DNA of 64,000 nucleotides. Origin: Muriicola jejuensis. Lineage in GTDB: Bacteria > Bacteroidota > Bacteroidia > Flavobacteriales > Flavobacteriaceae. Positions 17,309-26,468 of this stretch are shown here, piece after piece. Below the pieces are notes generated by a model. It made no database searches. It saw only the letters and a program-made list of their open reading frames with translations, and was not told the DNA's origin. Numbering within the stretch: position 1 is the first letter of the stretch; each line of letters starts with the position of its first letter. The stretch spans positions 1 to 64,000 of the forward strand of contig NZ_JAABOP010000003.1 of assembly GCF_010671595.1 (NCBI RefSeq), given 5' to 3'. A program made the translations under genes and the position numbers.

Positions 17309-18103
17309 TCAGCCGCCTGATGATGGCTGCGCGAGGTTCTTTTTCGCTTTGCGGTATAGCGGAAGAAAATAGGTTATGCTGTAGTTGTATCCCACTCCGA
17401 AATTGCTTCCATCCGTAACCCTGTTGAAACCGGGGATCCAGAGGTTGGGAAAATTATCAGCTTCTTTATTACTTATGAGGAAACCAAGCCTTACGCTGGC
17501 TCCCAGGTAGAAGTTGGCGAAAAGTTCTGCCTTCATCCCCACGAGGAATTCGAGCCAACTCGCGTTGAGTCCGCCGTACTCCTCACCATTCCTGCTTCCG
17601 GCTACAAAAGCATCAGGTGACCAGTAGCGGTTACTATCGTAAATAAATGTTGAATTCAGGGTTTGATTAAACGTACTGAAAGAATATCGCCCACCGATAT
17701 AAATAGAATTGTTCATCCCATACCAGTTCTCATAGGTATTGTAATCTACTCCCAGTTTGATATAACTTCCCGAAGTGGTGTAGTTGTACAAAGGTGTTGG
17801 ATCGGAGATGTCAAAGTTTTCAAGTTCTTCCTGTTTCGTTTTTTGTTCATTCCCCAATTCTCCGGCCAGATACAGGCGATGTGTAAGACGGTAATCCGCC
17901 ACGATCTCGAGGCCTGTGTAATCCTCGTTGAAAAAGGATAGGGCCGGCCTGCTGAGATCGATTCCTGCCCTCAGGCCATAGGGCTGACTATACCTGGTCG
18001 TGTCCTTTGCCCTCAGGTCGATCTTACCTGACTGCCCATGCAATAAGGTACAACTCCACAAAACCAATAATCCACTAATGAAATATCTTAACATGTGCTT
18101 CAA
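17309..18103 (-). CDS. DUF6048 family outer-membrane-type protein
   Basis: Exported protein of 264 residues with a signal peptide ending LLHGQ. The mature part has many amphipathic strands with aromatic ends (YSQPYGLRAGIDLSR, YLAGELGNEQ, YIGGRYSFS, GVGYNYSITYFLPLY), the pattern of a small beta-barrel. I recognise it as a DUF6048 member, a family of Bacteroidota without known function. Its start overlaps the end of the lipoprotein gene before it by 29 bp, which suggests translational coupling. The pair next to rlmD is a conserved arrangement in Flavobacteriaceae as far as I recall. Confidence 0.83.
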   Translation of the reverse strand: MKHMLRYFISGLLVLWSCTLLHGQSGKIDLRAKDTTRYSQPYGLRAGIDLSRPALSFFNEDYTGLEIVADYRLTHRLYLAGELGNEQKTKQEELENFDISDPTPLYNYTTSGSYIKLGVDYNTYENWYGMNNSIYIGGRYSFSTFNQTLNSTFIYDSNRYWSPDAFVAGSRNGEEYGGLNASWLEFLVGMKAELFANFYLGASVRLGFLISNKEADNFPNLWIPGFNRVTDGSNFGVGYNYSITYFLPLYRKAKKNLAQPSSGG

Positions 18104-18620
18104 GCTGAGAGTTGACGGAAGGGTTCACTATGGTGATATCCTGTATCCAGTTATCTGAATCAGATACCAGGCTGTCCTGGAGCTGTTCGTAATTTGCGAC
18201 AAAACCACAGGCACGGGAAATGAATACCTCATTCGTACTGTAGTTAAACTGCAAGGTGTCGGTATTACCCGTCTCAGCACCTTCTTCCCCGGCTGAACTC
18301 CTGATGATAAGAAAACTCGTACTGCCTTCGTCGACCCGCAAGGGAAGGGCTACGGAGTCTCTTGTTGACCGGTCCGTAAAGGTATTCACAGGCACCCCAA
18401 TGCCAATGCCTATGATCCGGAGGTTGGCAACGGATTTAACAGCAGTGGTATCCACTGCATCATAGAACCGTATTACTAGGAGAGGGGTGTCTCCCTCTAC
18501 GCAGATATCATCTTTTTCACAGGATACAAAAAGGGATGCCAGGATAAGGATGCAGAAAAAAACCATTGAGGTTGTCTTCCAAATGGCAGGTCGGACAGAA
18601 AGCCTGGGGTCAATCTTCAT
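18075..18620 (-). CDS. DUF6452 family lipoprotein
   Basis: Small lipoprotein with a hydrophobic signal ending in SLFVSC, lipidated Cys about residue 34 of the form starting at 18620. The mature domain opens DDICVEGDTPLLVIRFYD, which I recognise as the DUF6452 signature; the function is unknown. I place the start at 18620, one base after the rlmD stop codon; the ATG at 18629 would overlap rlmD by eight bases and is also possible. It probably forms one transcription unit with rlmD upstream and the DUF6048 gene downstream. The two small proteins may act together in the outer membrane. Confidence 0.83.
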   Translation of the reverse strand: MKIDPRLSVRPAIWKTTSMVFFCILILASLFVSCEKDDICVEGDTPLLVIRFYDAVDTTAVKSVANLRIIGIGIGVPVNTFTDRSTRDSVALPLRVDEGSTSFLIIRSSAGEEGAETGNTDTLQFNYSTNEVFISRACGFVANYEQLQDSLVSDSDNWIQDITIVNPSVNSQLEAHVKIFH

Positions 18621-18621
18621 G

Positions 18622-20037
18622 CTAGGCAATGCGTTTTTTCAAAAGTACGACATTTTCTACGTGATGGGTTTGAGGGAACATGTCTACGGGCTGTACTTTG
18701 AGAATTTCATACTGTTCCTTCATCAGCCCCAGGTCCCTGGCCTGTGTGGCGCTATTGCAACTCACATAAACGATCTTCTCAGGTGACATGGCAAGGATCT
18801 GATCGACGACCTCCTTGTGCATTCCTTCCCGCGGAGGATCTGTGATCAGGACATCCGGGACACCGTGCTCCCTTACAATGGACGGATCCAAAACCTTTTT
18901 CATATCGCCGGTGACAAATTCCGTATTGTGGATACCGTTATTTTCAGCATTGATCCGCGCTGCGGCCACGGCCTCAGGCACGATCTCGATCCCGATCACT
19001 TTCCTGGCTTTCCCCGAAACAAATTGCGCAATGGTCCCGGTTCCCGTATATAAGTCGTATACCAGTTCACCTCCGGTCAAACCCGCGAAATCCCTGACCA
19101 CCTTATAAAGGGAATGGGCCTGTTCCGAGTTGGTCTGATAAAAGGATTTCGCATCGATCCTGAAGGTCAGATCCTCCATAGCCTCCCATATATGGTCCCG
19201 TCCCTTGTAACAGTGAATCTCCTGATCGTAAAGCGTATCGTTCTTTTTGGTGTTGATCACATACAAAAGGGATGTGATCTCAGGGAAGGCCTGGGCAATG
19301 TGGTCGAGCAATAGGGACCGGGATTTTCCATCTTCCCTGGCAAACTGTATCAGGACCATGACCTCTCCCGTAGAACTCGTCCGTATCATCAAGGTCCTCA
19401 AAAGCCCTTCTTGCGTCCTTGGATTGAAGAAAGTCAGCTCATTCTCAGTGGCAAATCTTCTGATCTCCAGTCGGATAGCATTGGAGGGATCCGGTTGCAG
19501 ATGACATTCCTCCAGGTCTAGCACCTTGTCCCACATTCCCGGGATATGGAGTCCGAGGGCATTCTTGTCTTTGATAGGCGCCTGGTCTCTGAGCTCATGG
19601 GGATATAACCAACGGGAGTCGGAGAATGAAAACTCCATTTTGTTGCGATAAAAGAATTGTTTTTCCGAACCCAGGATAGGGAGGATTTCAGGGAAGTCGA
19701 GATGTCCTATGCGTCTCAGGTTATTCTCTACCTCCCGCTGCTTGTAAAACAGTTGACTCTCATAATTCATATGCTGCCACTTGCAGCCCCCGCAAACTTC
19801 GAAGTGTTTGCATTTAGGTTCTGTACGTCTTGGGGAGAGTTTGTGAAAGTGGGTAGCTACCCCCTCGAAATAGGCTTTTCTCTTTTTTGTGGTCTGAACA
19901 GTGACCACATCCCCCGGGACGGCGTTATTCAGGAAGATGATCCTTCCGTCCGGGGTCTTGGCCACGGCCATTCCCTTAGCGCCTGCATCCAGAACGTCTA
20001 TCTTTTCAAAGAGTTGCCGTGTATTTTTCTTTCGCAT
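18622..20037 (-). CDS. rlmD: 23S rRNA (uracil-5-)-methyltransferase RlmD/RumA
   Basis: Enzyme that methylates a uracil of 23S rRNA at C5 with SAM (U1939 in E. coli). A TRAM domain fills the N terminus (about 8-65). Cysteines C-x5-C-x2-C in CKHFEVCGGC, with a later one in LEECH, match the iron-sulfur cluster of RumA. The methyltransferase domain has YDLYTGTGTIAQFV, the motif DPPREG and the nucleophile Cys in VYVSCNS. I start at 20037 (MRKKNTRQL), 14 codons inside the longest frame, because the upstream extension lacks family similarity. It leads a probable operon with the two DUF genes. Paralogues (RlmCD, TrmA) cannot be fully excluded. Confidence 0.92.
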   Translation of the reverse strand: MRKKNTRQLFEKIDVLDAGAKGMAVAKTPDGRIIFLNNAVPGDVVTVQTTKKRKAYFEGVATHFHKLSPRRTEPKCKHFEVCGGCKWQHMNYESQLFYKQREVENNLRRIGHLDFPEILPILGSEKQFFYRNKMEFSFSDSRWLYPHELRDQAPIKDKNALGLHIPGMWDKVLDLEECHLQPDPSNAIRLEIRRFATENELTFFNPRTQEGLLRTLMIRTSSTGEVMVLIQFAREDGKSRSLLLDHIAQAFPEITSLLYVINTKKNDTLYDQEIHCYKGRDHIWEAMEDLTFRIDAKSFYQTNSEQAHSLYKVVRDFAGLTGGELVYDLYTGTGTIAQFVSGKARKVIGIEIVPEAVAAARINAENNGIHNTEFVTGDMKKVLDPSIVREHGVPDVLITDPPREGMHKEVVDQILAMSPEKIVYVSCNSATQARDLGLMKEQYEILKVQPVDMFPQTHHVENVVLLKKRIA

Positions 20038-20153
20038 AGGGCAAAAGTAGTAAAGACGATGCTTTGTCCGGGGGCTCATCTTTGGCTTATTTATAAAAAT
20101 ATTGTGCTAATTCATCGAACTTTATTCCAATTTATGCGTCCTTAAGGTAGCCC

Positions 20154-20699
20154 ATGGAAAGAATAGACAGAATTTACGATGGTTTACTGGTATTGAGATT
20201 CAGGGGAGGCGATCACAAAGCCTTGGATATCCTTGTGAAAAGACACCATATACATCTTTGTAACCATGCATTCTGGTATGTCGGAGATAAGGATTTGGCA
20301 AAGGATATTGTTCAGGATTCATGGATGAAGGCTATTAAGAAAATAAACAACCTGAAAAATCCCGATAAATTCAGCAGTTGGATGATGACCATTGTTACTA
20401 GAAAGTCCTTAGATGTACTTCGGAAGGTCAAATGGGAAAGAAGCCAACAACGGGAAAATTCCAGAAGCGGCAAGAACCATGATCTCGGATCGAAGGAAGA
20501 CGAACGCCCAGAGATGATGACAAAGCTTAAGAAGGGTATAAAGGAACTAAGTGCAGACCATCAGTTGGTTTTGAGATTGTTCTATATACAGGAATATACC
20601 ATGAATGAGATAGGGAGTATTCTTGAGATATCCCCAGGTGCCGTTAAATCACGTTTATATCACGCAAGAGAGAAATTAAAAACCCTAGTAAAACAATAA
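20154..20699 (+). CDS. ECF-type RNA polymerase sigma factor
   Basis: Sigma-70 family factor of 181 residues with only regions 2 and 4, as in extracytoplasmic function sigma factors. Region 2 contains DKDLAKDIVQDSWMKAIK and the following KFSSWMMTIVTRKSLDVLR. Region 4 contains YIQEYTMNEIGSILEISP and AVKSRLYHAREKLK, a helix-turn-helix that reads the -35 element. The 60 residues between them are basic and low in complexity. A small two-helix membrane protein follows two bases after its stop and is the likely regulator. The AT-rich codon choice differs from the surrounding core genes. Confidence 0.93.
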   Translation: MERIDRIYDGLLVLRFRGGDHKALDILVKRHHIHLCNHAFWYVGDKDLAKDIVQDSWMKAIKKINNLKNPDKFSSWMMTIVTRKSLDVLRKVKWERSQQRENSRSGKNHDLGSKEDERPEMMTKLKKGIKELSADHQLVLRLFYIQEYTMNEIGSILEISPGAVKSRLYHAREKLKTLVKQ

Positions 20700-20701
20700 T
20701 T

Positions 20702-21088
20702 ATGAAAACAGATATGAATGATATTGACAAAATGATCAAAGATGCCCTCTCAGATGAAGAAGCTAAGTTCTACGAAGACTTGAATGAACCTTCTTTAATA
20801 AATAAACTTGGAGATGTCTATAAAGGCCAGCTGGGTTGGCTTGCCATGATAATGAATTTTATAATGGTTCTATTCTTGATACTTGGGATTTACTCGATTG
20901 TTAACTTTTGGCAAGCCCCTGAAACTCTTGAAATGATACGTTGGGCAGTGGTGGGCATTATTTCCCTTTTGACCATTGGGATCCTAAAGCTTTATTTTTG
21001 GATGCAAATGGACAAAAATGACCTGAAACGGGAACTTAAGCGCATCGAATTGCAGATAGCGGCTTTGAATAACAGGTTGGACAAATAA
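20702..21088 (+). CDS. DUF6768 family membrane protein, putative sigma regulator
   Basis: Protein of 128 residues with an acidic N-terminal domain (1-45, DALSDEEAKFYEDLNEPS), two transmembrane helices (about 50-70 and 77-98) and a C-terminal coiled coil (about 103-128). I recognise it as DUF6768, a family that often follows ECF sigma factors in Bacteroidota. It has no zinc-binding H-x3-C-x2-C motif, so it is not a classical ZAS anti-sigma factor. Its place two bases after the sigma gene and its cytosolic N terminus before the membrane suggest that it restrains the sigma factor; that is inference. Confidence 0.8.
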   Translation: MKTDMNDIDKMIKDALSDEEAKFYEDLNEPSLINKLGDVYKGQLGWLAMIMNFIMVLFLILGIYSIVNFWQAPETLEMIRWAVVGIISLLTIGILKLYFWMQMDKNDLKRELKRIELQIAALNNRLDK

Positions 21089-21201
21089 GAGCAGTAAATT
21101 ATTTCTCGCGATTGTTCAATATTTAATACTTTTATAGTCCGCATAGGATGATTTCTCTCCCAAAGAAGGAATAGCATTTGTTATAATTAAATCTATAGAA
21201 C

Positions 21202-22488
21202 ATGTCTGTCCTGGAAAAACTCAGTTCCAAGGAGGCGATCGCCCTTGAGGAACGATTTGGAGCCCAGAACTATCATCCACTCCCCGTAGTGCTCAGCAGG
21301 GGGGAAGGGGTATATGTTTGGGACGTTGAAGGTAAAAAATATTTTGATTTTCTATCAGCCTACTCTGCTGTAAATCAAGGTCATTGCCACCCTGATATCA
21401 TTCAAGCCTTAAAAAATCAGGCCGAGAAGCTAACCCTGACTTCCCGTGCGTTTTACAACGATATGCTCGGGGTCTATGAGCGCTATGTGACCTCCTTTTT
21501 CGGCTTTGAAAAGGTCCTGCCGATGAACACCGGGGCTGAAGCGGTGGAGACCGCTATAAAGCTGGCGCGTAAGTGGGGGTATGAAAAGAAGGGGATCCCG
21601 GACAACAAGGCAAAAATCATCGTGTGCCAAAACAATTTCCACGGCAGGACGATATCGATTATCTCTGCTTCCAACGACCCCGTGGCCACCGAGAATTTCG
21701 GACCTTTCACCCCGGGGATCACCTCGATCCGGTACAACGATATAGACGCCCTTCGGGAAGCCCTTGAGGATCCCAACGTGGCCGCTTTTCTGGTAGAACC
21801 CATTCAGGGAGAAGCCGGAGTATACGTGCCCGATGACAGCTACCTGACTGAGGCTCATTCGCTTTGCAAGGCCAAAAATGTATTATTGATCGCAGATGAG
21901 GTGCAGACCGGCATCGCCAGGACCGGTAGGTTGCTGGCAAGTTGTGGAAATTGTTCCTGTGCCGATAAGAACTGTAGCGGAACTCCTGAGGTAAAACCCG
22001 ACATCCTTATCCTCGGTAAAGCCATATCAGGAGGGGTCTTTCCGGTATCTGCCGTCCTGGCAAATACAGAGATTATGGAAGTTATACGCCCGGGGAACCA
22101 CGGATCCACCTTCGGCGGGAACCCGCTCGCCTGTGCCGTGGCCATTGCCGCTCTCAAAGTAGTGAAAGATGAAGGCTTGGCTGAAAATGCCGACAGACTG
22201 GGTGAGATTTTCCGGGAAGAAATGAATGCACTGGTCAAGGAATCCTCCCTGGTAAGTCTGGTCCGGGGTAAGGGCCTTCTGAACGCCATCGTCATCGACG
22301 ATTCCGAAGACAGCTCTACCGCATGGGATATTTGTATGGCCCTTAAAAATAACGGATTACTGGCTAAGCCCACTCACGGGAATATCATAAGGTTTGCCCC
22401 ACCTTTGGTGATGACAGAAGAACAACTAATGGAATGTATCCGTATCATCCGTACGACCATCCTCGATTTTGAAGCTGGTATGGAATAG
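21202..22488 (+). CDS. rocD: Ornithine--oxo-acid aminotransferase
   Basis: PLP-dependent class III aminotransferase of 428 residues that converts ornithine and 2-oxoglutarate to glutamate-semialdehyde and glutamate. PLP is held by Lys273 in [21 protein letters not shown] supplies the Asp under the pyridine ring; [20 protein letters not shown] binds the phosphate. The family-typical [15 protein letters not shown] follows. A loop between the Asp and Lys segments holds four Cys (248, 251, 253, 258) within 11 residues, which is unlike the eukaryotic enzyme and could bind a metal. The gene is monocistronic and ends before a strong terminator. Confidence 0.94.
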   Translation: MSVLEKLSSKEAIALEERFGAQNYHPLPVVLSRGEGVYVWDVEGKKYFDFLSAYSAVNQGHCHPDIIQALKNQAEKLTLTSRAFYNDMLGVYERYVTSFFGFEKVLPMNTGAEAVETAIKLARKWGYEKKGIPDNKAKIIVCQNNFHGRTISIISASNDPVATENFGPFTPGITSIRYNDIDALREALEDPNVAAFLVEPIQGEAGVYVPDDSYLTEAHSLCKAKNVLLIADEVQTGIARTGRLLASCGNCSCADKNCSGTPEVKPDILILGKAISGGVFPVSAVLANTEIMEVIRPGNHGSTFGGNPLACAVAIAALKVVKDEGLAENADRLGEIFREEMNALVKESSLVSLVRGKGLLNAIVIDDSEDSSTAWDICMALKNNGLLAKPTHGNIIRFAPPLVMTEEQLMECIRIIRTTILDFEAGME

Positions 22489-22513
22489 CCCTGGATCCCT
22501 GAGTTCTGGAAAT

Positions 22514-22544
22514 AAAAAACCCTAACGATTGTTAGGGTTTTTTT
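22514..22544. terminator. Bidirectional intrinsic terminator between rocD and rplS
   Basis: A perfect stem (22514-22526 with 22531-22543) and four-base loop, with an A-run on the left and a T-run on the right, so it works on both strands. It serves the convergent rocD and rplS genes. Confidence 0.9.
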
Positions 22545-22563
22545 ATATCATATTTGGTAGAAG

Positions 22564-22914
22564 TTAGGACCTGATCTCCTTGATCCTCGCTTTCTTACCT
22601 GTCAGGCCTCTGAAGTAGAAGATACGTGCCCTTCTCACCTTACCTTTCTTGTTCACCTCAATTTTCTGCAGGGCGGGCATGTTGATTGGGAAGATCCTCT
22701 CAACCCCAACCGTTCCGGACATTTTGCGGATCGTAAAGGTTTCTGAAGCTCCTGATCCTCTTCTCTGGATCACAACGCCCCTGAAGAACTGGGTACGTGT
22801 TTTCTCTCCTTCCTTGATCTCGTAATATACAGTGATCGTGTCACCGGCAGAGAATTCCGGGAAATCTTTTTTAGGAATGAATTCGTCCTGAACAAATTTA
22901 ACTAACGGCTCCAT
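22564..22914 (-). CDS. rplS: 50S ribosomal protein L19
   Basis: Ribosomal protein of 116 residues at the 30S-50S interface. The family core is clear: FSAGDTITVYYEIKEGEKTR, then QFFRGVVIQRRGSG, ETFTIRKMS and GVERIFPINMP, and the basic end GKVRRARIFYFRGLTGKKARIKE. It lies 136 bp downstream of trmD on the same strand, the usual partner of rplS in many bacteria. The gap holds no clear hairpin, so the two may be cotranscribed. Confidence 0.97.
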   Translation of the reverse strand: MEPLVKFVQDEFIPKKDFPEFSAGDTITVYYEIKEGEKTRTQFFRGVVIQRRGSGASETFTIRKMSGTVGVERIFPINMPALQKIEVNKKGKVRRARIFYFRGLTGKKARIKEIRS

Positions 22915-23050
22915 CTAAGTATTTGATTATAAATTTAATAAAACCAACGTTCACGGACATCGTCAGAGGTTGATTTTAACGACTGCAAAAATAGTCTATA
23001 AATCCATATGAACAAGGATTTCCTCAGAATTTTTCACAAGGTGAAAGTGC

Positions 23051-23725
23051 CTATTTAAGCAGGTCGGGTCTCAATTTAAGGGTTCGCAGCTGAGCCTGTT
23101 CCTCCCTCCATGCCTCAATGGCCTTGGTATTTCCGCTGGTGAGTATCTCCGGTACTTCAAGTCCTTTGTACTCCCTCGGCCTCGTATATACGGGCGGGGC
23201 AAGCAGGTTGTCCTGGAAGCTATCGGTAAGAGCGGAGGTCTCATCATTCAATACCCCGGGGAGGAGTCGGATGATGGCGTCACATAGCACCGCTGCTCCC
23301 AGTTCACCCCCGGAAAGCACATAATCGCCTATTGAGATCTCGCGGGTTATCAAGGTATCCCTCACCCGCTGGTCTACTCCCTTGTAATGCCCGCACAGAA
23401 TGATCATATTGCCCAAAAGAGACAGGGAGTTGGCCATTTTCTGATCGAGGGTCTGCCCGTCCGGGGTCAGGTAAATAACCTCATCATATGCCCGCTGAGA
23501 CTTCAGTTCCTGTATACACTTGTCTATGGGTTCTATCATCAGGACCATTCCTGCTCCACCCCCGAACTGGTAGTCGTCTACCTGTTTGTAATTGCCCTGC
23601 GCATAATCCCTGAGGTTGTGGATGTGTACTTCCACCAGGCCCTTTTCTATGGCCCTTTTGAGGATAGAGGCCTCAAACGGACTTTTTAAGATCTCCGGGA
23701 CCACGGTAATGATGTCGATGCGCAT
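23051..23725 (-). CDS. trmD: tRNA (guanine-N1-)-methyltransferase
   Basis: SPOUT-class enzyme of 224 residues that makes m1G37 in tRNAs reading CNN codons and prevents frameshifting. It starts [11 protein letters not shown], has [10 protein letters not shown], and shows the trefoil knot region [12 protein letters not shown] and [11 protein letters not shown], where SAM binds. The end is typical ([16 protein letters not shown], HxxIxxWR replaced by [10 protein letters not shown]). The length is normal. It precedes rplS on the minus strand. Confidence 0.96.
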   Translation of the reverse strand: MRIDIITVVPEILKSPFEASILKRAIEKGLVEVHIHNLRDYAQGNYKQVDDYQFGGGAGMVLMIEPIDKCIQELKSQRAYDEVIYLTPDGQTLDQKMANSLSLLGNMIILCGHYKGVDQRVRDTLITREISIGDYVLSGGELGAAVLCDAIIRLLPGVLNDETSALTDSFQDNLLAPPVYTRPREYKGLEVPEILTSGNTKAIEAWREEQAQLRTLKLRPDLLK

Positions 23726-23753
23726 AATTGTATTTTCTGGTTGGAAGCGCAGG

Positions 23754-24200
23754 TCAGGGTGCTGCCCAAAAGTAATGAAAACAATGAATATCTTTCTCCC
23801 ATCCCAGTTTTTCGTACAAGGCGCGGGCAGGGTTATCGACGGCCGTTTCCAGAGCCAGTCCCTTGTATCCTTTTTCCAGGCAACGCTCCTGGGCCTTTAT
23901 CAGCAAAGCTGCTCCAACCCCTTGGCCGCGATAGGATGGTAGTACATAGAGATCGTTCAGGACATACATGCGTTTAAGGGATACCGTGGAGAAAGTCGGG
24001 TACAGTTGTACAAAACCTGCAGGCTTTCCATCCATTTCACCCAAAAAGATCTCCGAATCGCGCTGGCTGAAGCGGGCCTCGAGAAATGTTTTAGCTGCTT
24101 CCGGGTCGGATGGCTGGGCGTAGAACACCCGATAGGCATCGAGCATTGTAGTTAGCACCGGAAGGTCACTCCGGGCCGCTAGGCGAGTAAATATAGACAT
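23754..24200 (-). CDS. GNAT family N-acetyltransferase
   Basis: Acetyl-CoA dependent acetyltransferase of 148 residues. Motif A is [17 protein letters not shown], whose R-G-Q-G-V-G loop binds the pyrophosphate of CoA; the strand before it ([11 protein letters not shown]) and the closing [14 protein letters not shown] fit the fold. The acceptor substrate is unknown. A terminator stands between it and the gene upstream, so it needs its own promoter, and it lies 28 bp before trmD. Confidence 0.88.
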   Translation of the reverse strand: MSIFTRLAARSDLPVLTTMLDAYRVFYAQPSDPEAAKTFLEARFSQRDSEIFLGEMDGKPAGFVQLYPTFSTVSLKRMYVLNDLYVLPSYRGQGVGAALLIKAQERCLEKGYKGLALETAVDNPARALYEKLGWEKDIHCFHYFWAAP

Positions 24201-24206
24201 TGAGTT

Positions 24207-24231
24207 AAAAAAAAAGGTCCCGGAGGGGACC
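24207..24231 (-). terminator. Intrinsic terminator of the coiled-coil membrane protein gene
   Basis: Read on the minus strand, a GC-rich stem (24226-24231 with 24216-24221, loop 24222-24225) runs into nine T residues (24207-24215). It ends the gene at 24237-24857. Confidence 0.88.
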
Positions 24232-24236
24232 TGAGA

Positions 24237-24857
24237 TTATTTCGATTTTCTGTATTTGTTGATCTCGTCCTGTAATTGCCTGCTGATCCGCTGCTCCCTT
24301 TCAAGGGCCCTTCTCCTGTGATCTTCATATTCGGCTTCCAGATCGGCCAGATTGGTTTTGGCTTCCTGTGTGAGCACATTACTTTGCCTGAATTTGAAAA
24401 TGAAAAGCAATAATAACAGGAATAACCCCATGATGAGGGTCCAGAGGATGACGTTGTAGGTCGACTTCGAGACTTGTGCGCCCAGCAGCGACATACTGTC
24501 TTTTTCCTCCGAAACCGAATTAAGGTTCTTAGTGGTTTCCTCCAGGGAGGAATTCAAGGAAGCGATGGTGCTTTCCTGAGTGGTGATCACCTGCTGTAAT
24601 TGTCGTGCTTTTTCCCTGGCTGCGTTGAGTGAATCGATCACATTTTCCCGGAGCTTGTCCAGGTTGATGGTTCGCACTACTTCATAGCGTCTTCCTTCAG
24701 CCCTGTAATTGCCAGATTTATCATAGATGTATTCAAACTGAGAATTGATGGTGCCACCTTCAAGGGAGGACTCTTCCTGGGTCTCTTCGGTCTGAGAGAA
24801 AGCCTGGAAACTGCAGAGCAGGACCACAGCAACCATAATGAGTCTGAAGTATTTCAT
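24237..24857 (-). CDS. Exported/membrane coiled-coil protein of unknown function
   Basis: Protein of 206 residues with a signal peptide (ends FQAFSQ), a heptad-rich coiled coil (about 65-125, many L, Q, E and S), a transmembrane helix at about 134-156 (VILWTLIMGLFLLLLLFIF) and a second charged coiled coil at the C terminus (about 160-206, EDHRRRALEREQRISRQL). Homologues in Flavobacteriaceae are sometimes labelled tRNA (guanine-N1)-methyltransferase, apparently carried over from nearby trmD; nothing here supports that label. No enzymatic motif is visible. A scaffolding or envelope role is possible. Confidence 0.78.
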   Translation of the reverse strand: MKYFRLIMVAVVLLCSFQAFSQTEETQEESSLEGGTINSQFEYIYDKSGNYRAEGRRYEVVRTINLDKLRENVIDSLNAAREKARQLQQVITTQESTIASLNSSLEETTKNLNSVSEEKDSMSLLGAQVSKSTYNVILWTLIMGLFLLLLLFIFKFRQSNVLTQEAKTNLADLEAEYEDHRRRALEREQRISRQLQDEINKYRKSK

Positions 24858-24993
24858 TCCGGATTGTTCTTAGGTTTAACTTTGATTCAGGTTCGACTAA
24901 AGTACCCTTAATATTAGTAAATACGAAAAAAAACTGATTTAAGATTTTTTGCCTGAATTAAAAATTAGTGACACATCTGGCTCCGGAAGGATC

Positions 24994-26445
24994 TCAATAA
25001 TACGTAAAACGCCTCACTTTAGCGATGTACTTGGCCAGACGGATCACCTGGTGTGCATAGCCGTACTCATTGTCGTACCAGACGTAAAGTACCACATTCT
25101 TCCCGCTCGCATCCACAATGGTGGCCATACTGTCATAGATGGCCGGGGCTGAGGTCCCGATGATATCTGAAGAAACCAGTTCATTGCTCAGGGAATACTT
25201 GATTTGTTCCACCAGGTCTCCCTCGAGGGCGTATTTCTTGATGATGGTATTGATGCCTTCTTTGGAGGTGGCGTTCTTCACCTCCAGGTTCAGGATGGCC
25301 AGAGAGCCGTTGGGAACCGGAACACGTATGGCATTGGAGGTGAGTTTCCCTTCCAGGCTGGGCAGGGCTTTGGAGACGGCTTTTCCTGCTCCCGTTTCGG
25401 TGATCACCATGTTGAGTGCTGCTGCCCGGCCCCTGCGGTATTTCCCGTGCATATTGTCTACCAGGTTCTGGTCGTTCGTGTAAGCGTGGATGGTCTCCAG
25501 GTGTCCTTTGACGATCCCTAGAGAATCCTCTACTACCTTTAAGACAGGGGTGATGGCATTGGTGGTGCAGGATGCTGCCGAATATATCCGGATCTTATCC
25601 GGGTCGAATTCCCGCTGGTTTACCCCGTGAACTATATTGGGGATGTTTTTTCCTGGGGCGGTCAGCAGTACTTTTTCCACCCCTTTGGCCTTCAGGTGTC
25701 TCGACAGGGACTGTTCATCCCTGTAGGCCCCTGTGTTGTCGATGACCAGGGCATTTTCAATACCGTATTTTGTATAGTCCGTCTCCTCGGGAACACTGGC
25801 AGAGATCATATGGACCGTGGTTCCATTCACCAATAAGGCCTTGTTTTTAAAATCAGCTTCGACCGTACCGCTGAATTGGCCATGGACCGAATCTGTCCTT
25901 AGGAGCATGGCTCTTTTTTCCAGGTTTTCCGCCGTGAGTTCCCCTCGAGTAACTATGGCCCTCAATCGAAGCTGGTTCCCCTTTCCGGTCTTGGCCATGA
26001 GTTCCCGGGCAACGAGGCGACCAATGCGCCCGAAACCGTAGAGGATTACATCCTTGGGTTCGATCTCCTTACTCTTCCTCGCATCCTTAAGTTTGTCTAC
26101 CACAAAGGCCTTTACATTGTTGTACTGACCCTCATCTTCCGAATGGTATTCATAGGTCAGTTTTCCGATATCCAGTTTGGAAGGAGGCAGTTTGAGGTCT
26201 TCGATAGCCCTCAGGATCTCTACGGAATCAAAGATGGAAATAGGCTTTTGAACAAATTCTCCCGCGTATTCGTGCAGGTTGATGATCTCACTTACCGGCT
26301 TGTCAATGATCTGATTCTTGAACAGGACCACTTCAATGGATCGGTCATACCACAGGTCGCTTATGATCTTGATAAATTCGGTGGAAGCTTTTCTTCGATC
26401 GGCCTGGAAGGCCAATTCTTTTTCATAGGTCGAAATTTTGTTCAT
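24994..26445 (-). CDS. gap: Glyceraldehyde-3-phosphate dehydrogenase, long form
   Basis: Oxidises glyceraldehyde-3-phosphate to 1,3-bisphosphoglycerate with NAD(P). It has 483 residues, about 150 more than the classical enzyme. The catalytic core begins at the nucleotide-binding LYGFGRIGRLVAREL (about 136-150) and contains the nucleophile Cys293 in SAASCTTNAITP, and the end WYDNEYGYAHQVIRL is diagnostic. The first 130 residues form a separate helical extension of unknown role that is found in some Bacteroidota homologues. The gene has a clear promoter 24 bp upstream and stands alone. The core assignment is firm; whether it acts in glycolysis or gluconeogenesis cannot be read from sequence. 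Confidence 0.93.
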   Translation of the reverse strand: MNKISTYEKELAFQADRRKASTEFIKIISDLWYDRSIEVVLFKNQIIDKPVSEIINLHEYAGEFVQKPISIFDSVEILRAIEDLKLPPSKLDIGKLTYEYHSEDEGQYNNVKAFVVDKLKDARKSKEIEPKDVILYGFGRIGRLVARELMAKTGKGNQLRLRAIVTRGELTAENLEKRAMLLRTDSVHGQFSGTVEADFKNKALLVNGTTVHMISASVPEETDYTKYGIENALVIDNTGAYRDEQSLSRHLKAKGVEKVLLTAPGKNIPNIVHGVNQREFDPDKIRIYSAASCTTNAITPVLKVVEDSLGIVKGHLETIHAYTNDQNLVDNMHGKYRRGRAAALNMVITETGAGKAVSKALPSLEGKLTSNAIRVPVPNGSLAILNLEVKNATSKEGINTIIKKYALEGDLVEQIKYSLSNELVSSDIIGTSAPAIYDSMATIVDASGKNVVLYVWYDNEYGYAHQVIRLAKYIAKVRRFTYY

Positions 26446-26468
26446 TGAGGCGGTTGTTTAAATTTTTG

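Noticed and set aside
24237-24857. Annotation as tRNA (guanine-N1)-methyltransferase
   Set aside because: Real trmD lies at 23051-23725; this protein is a membrane coiled coil with no SPOUT motif.
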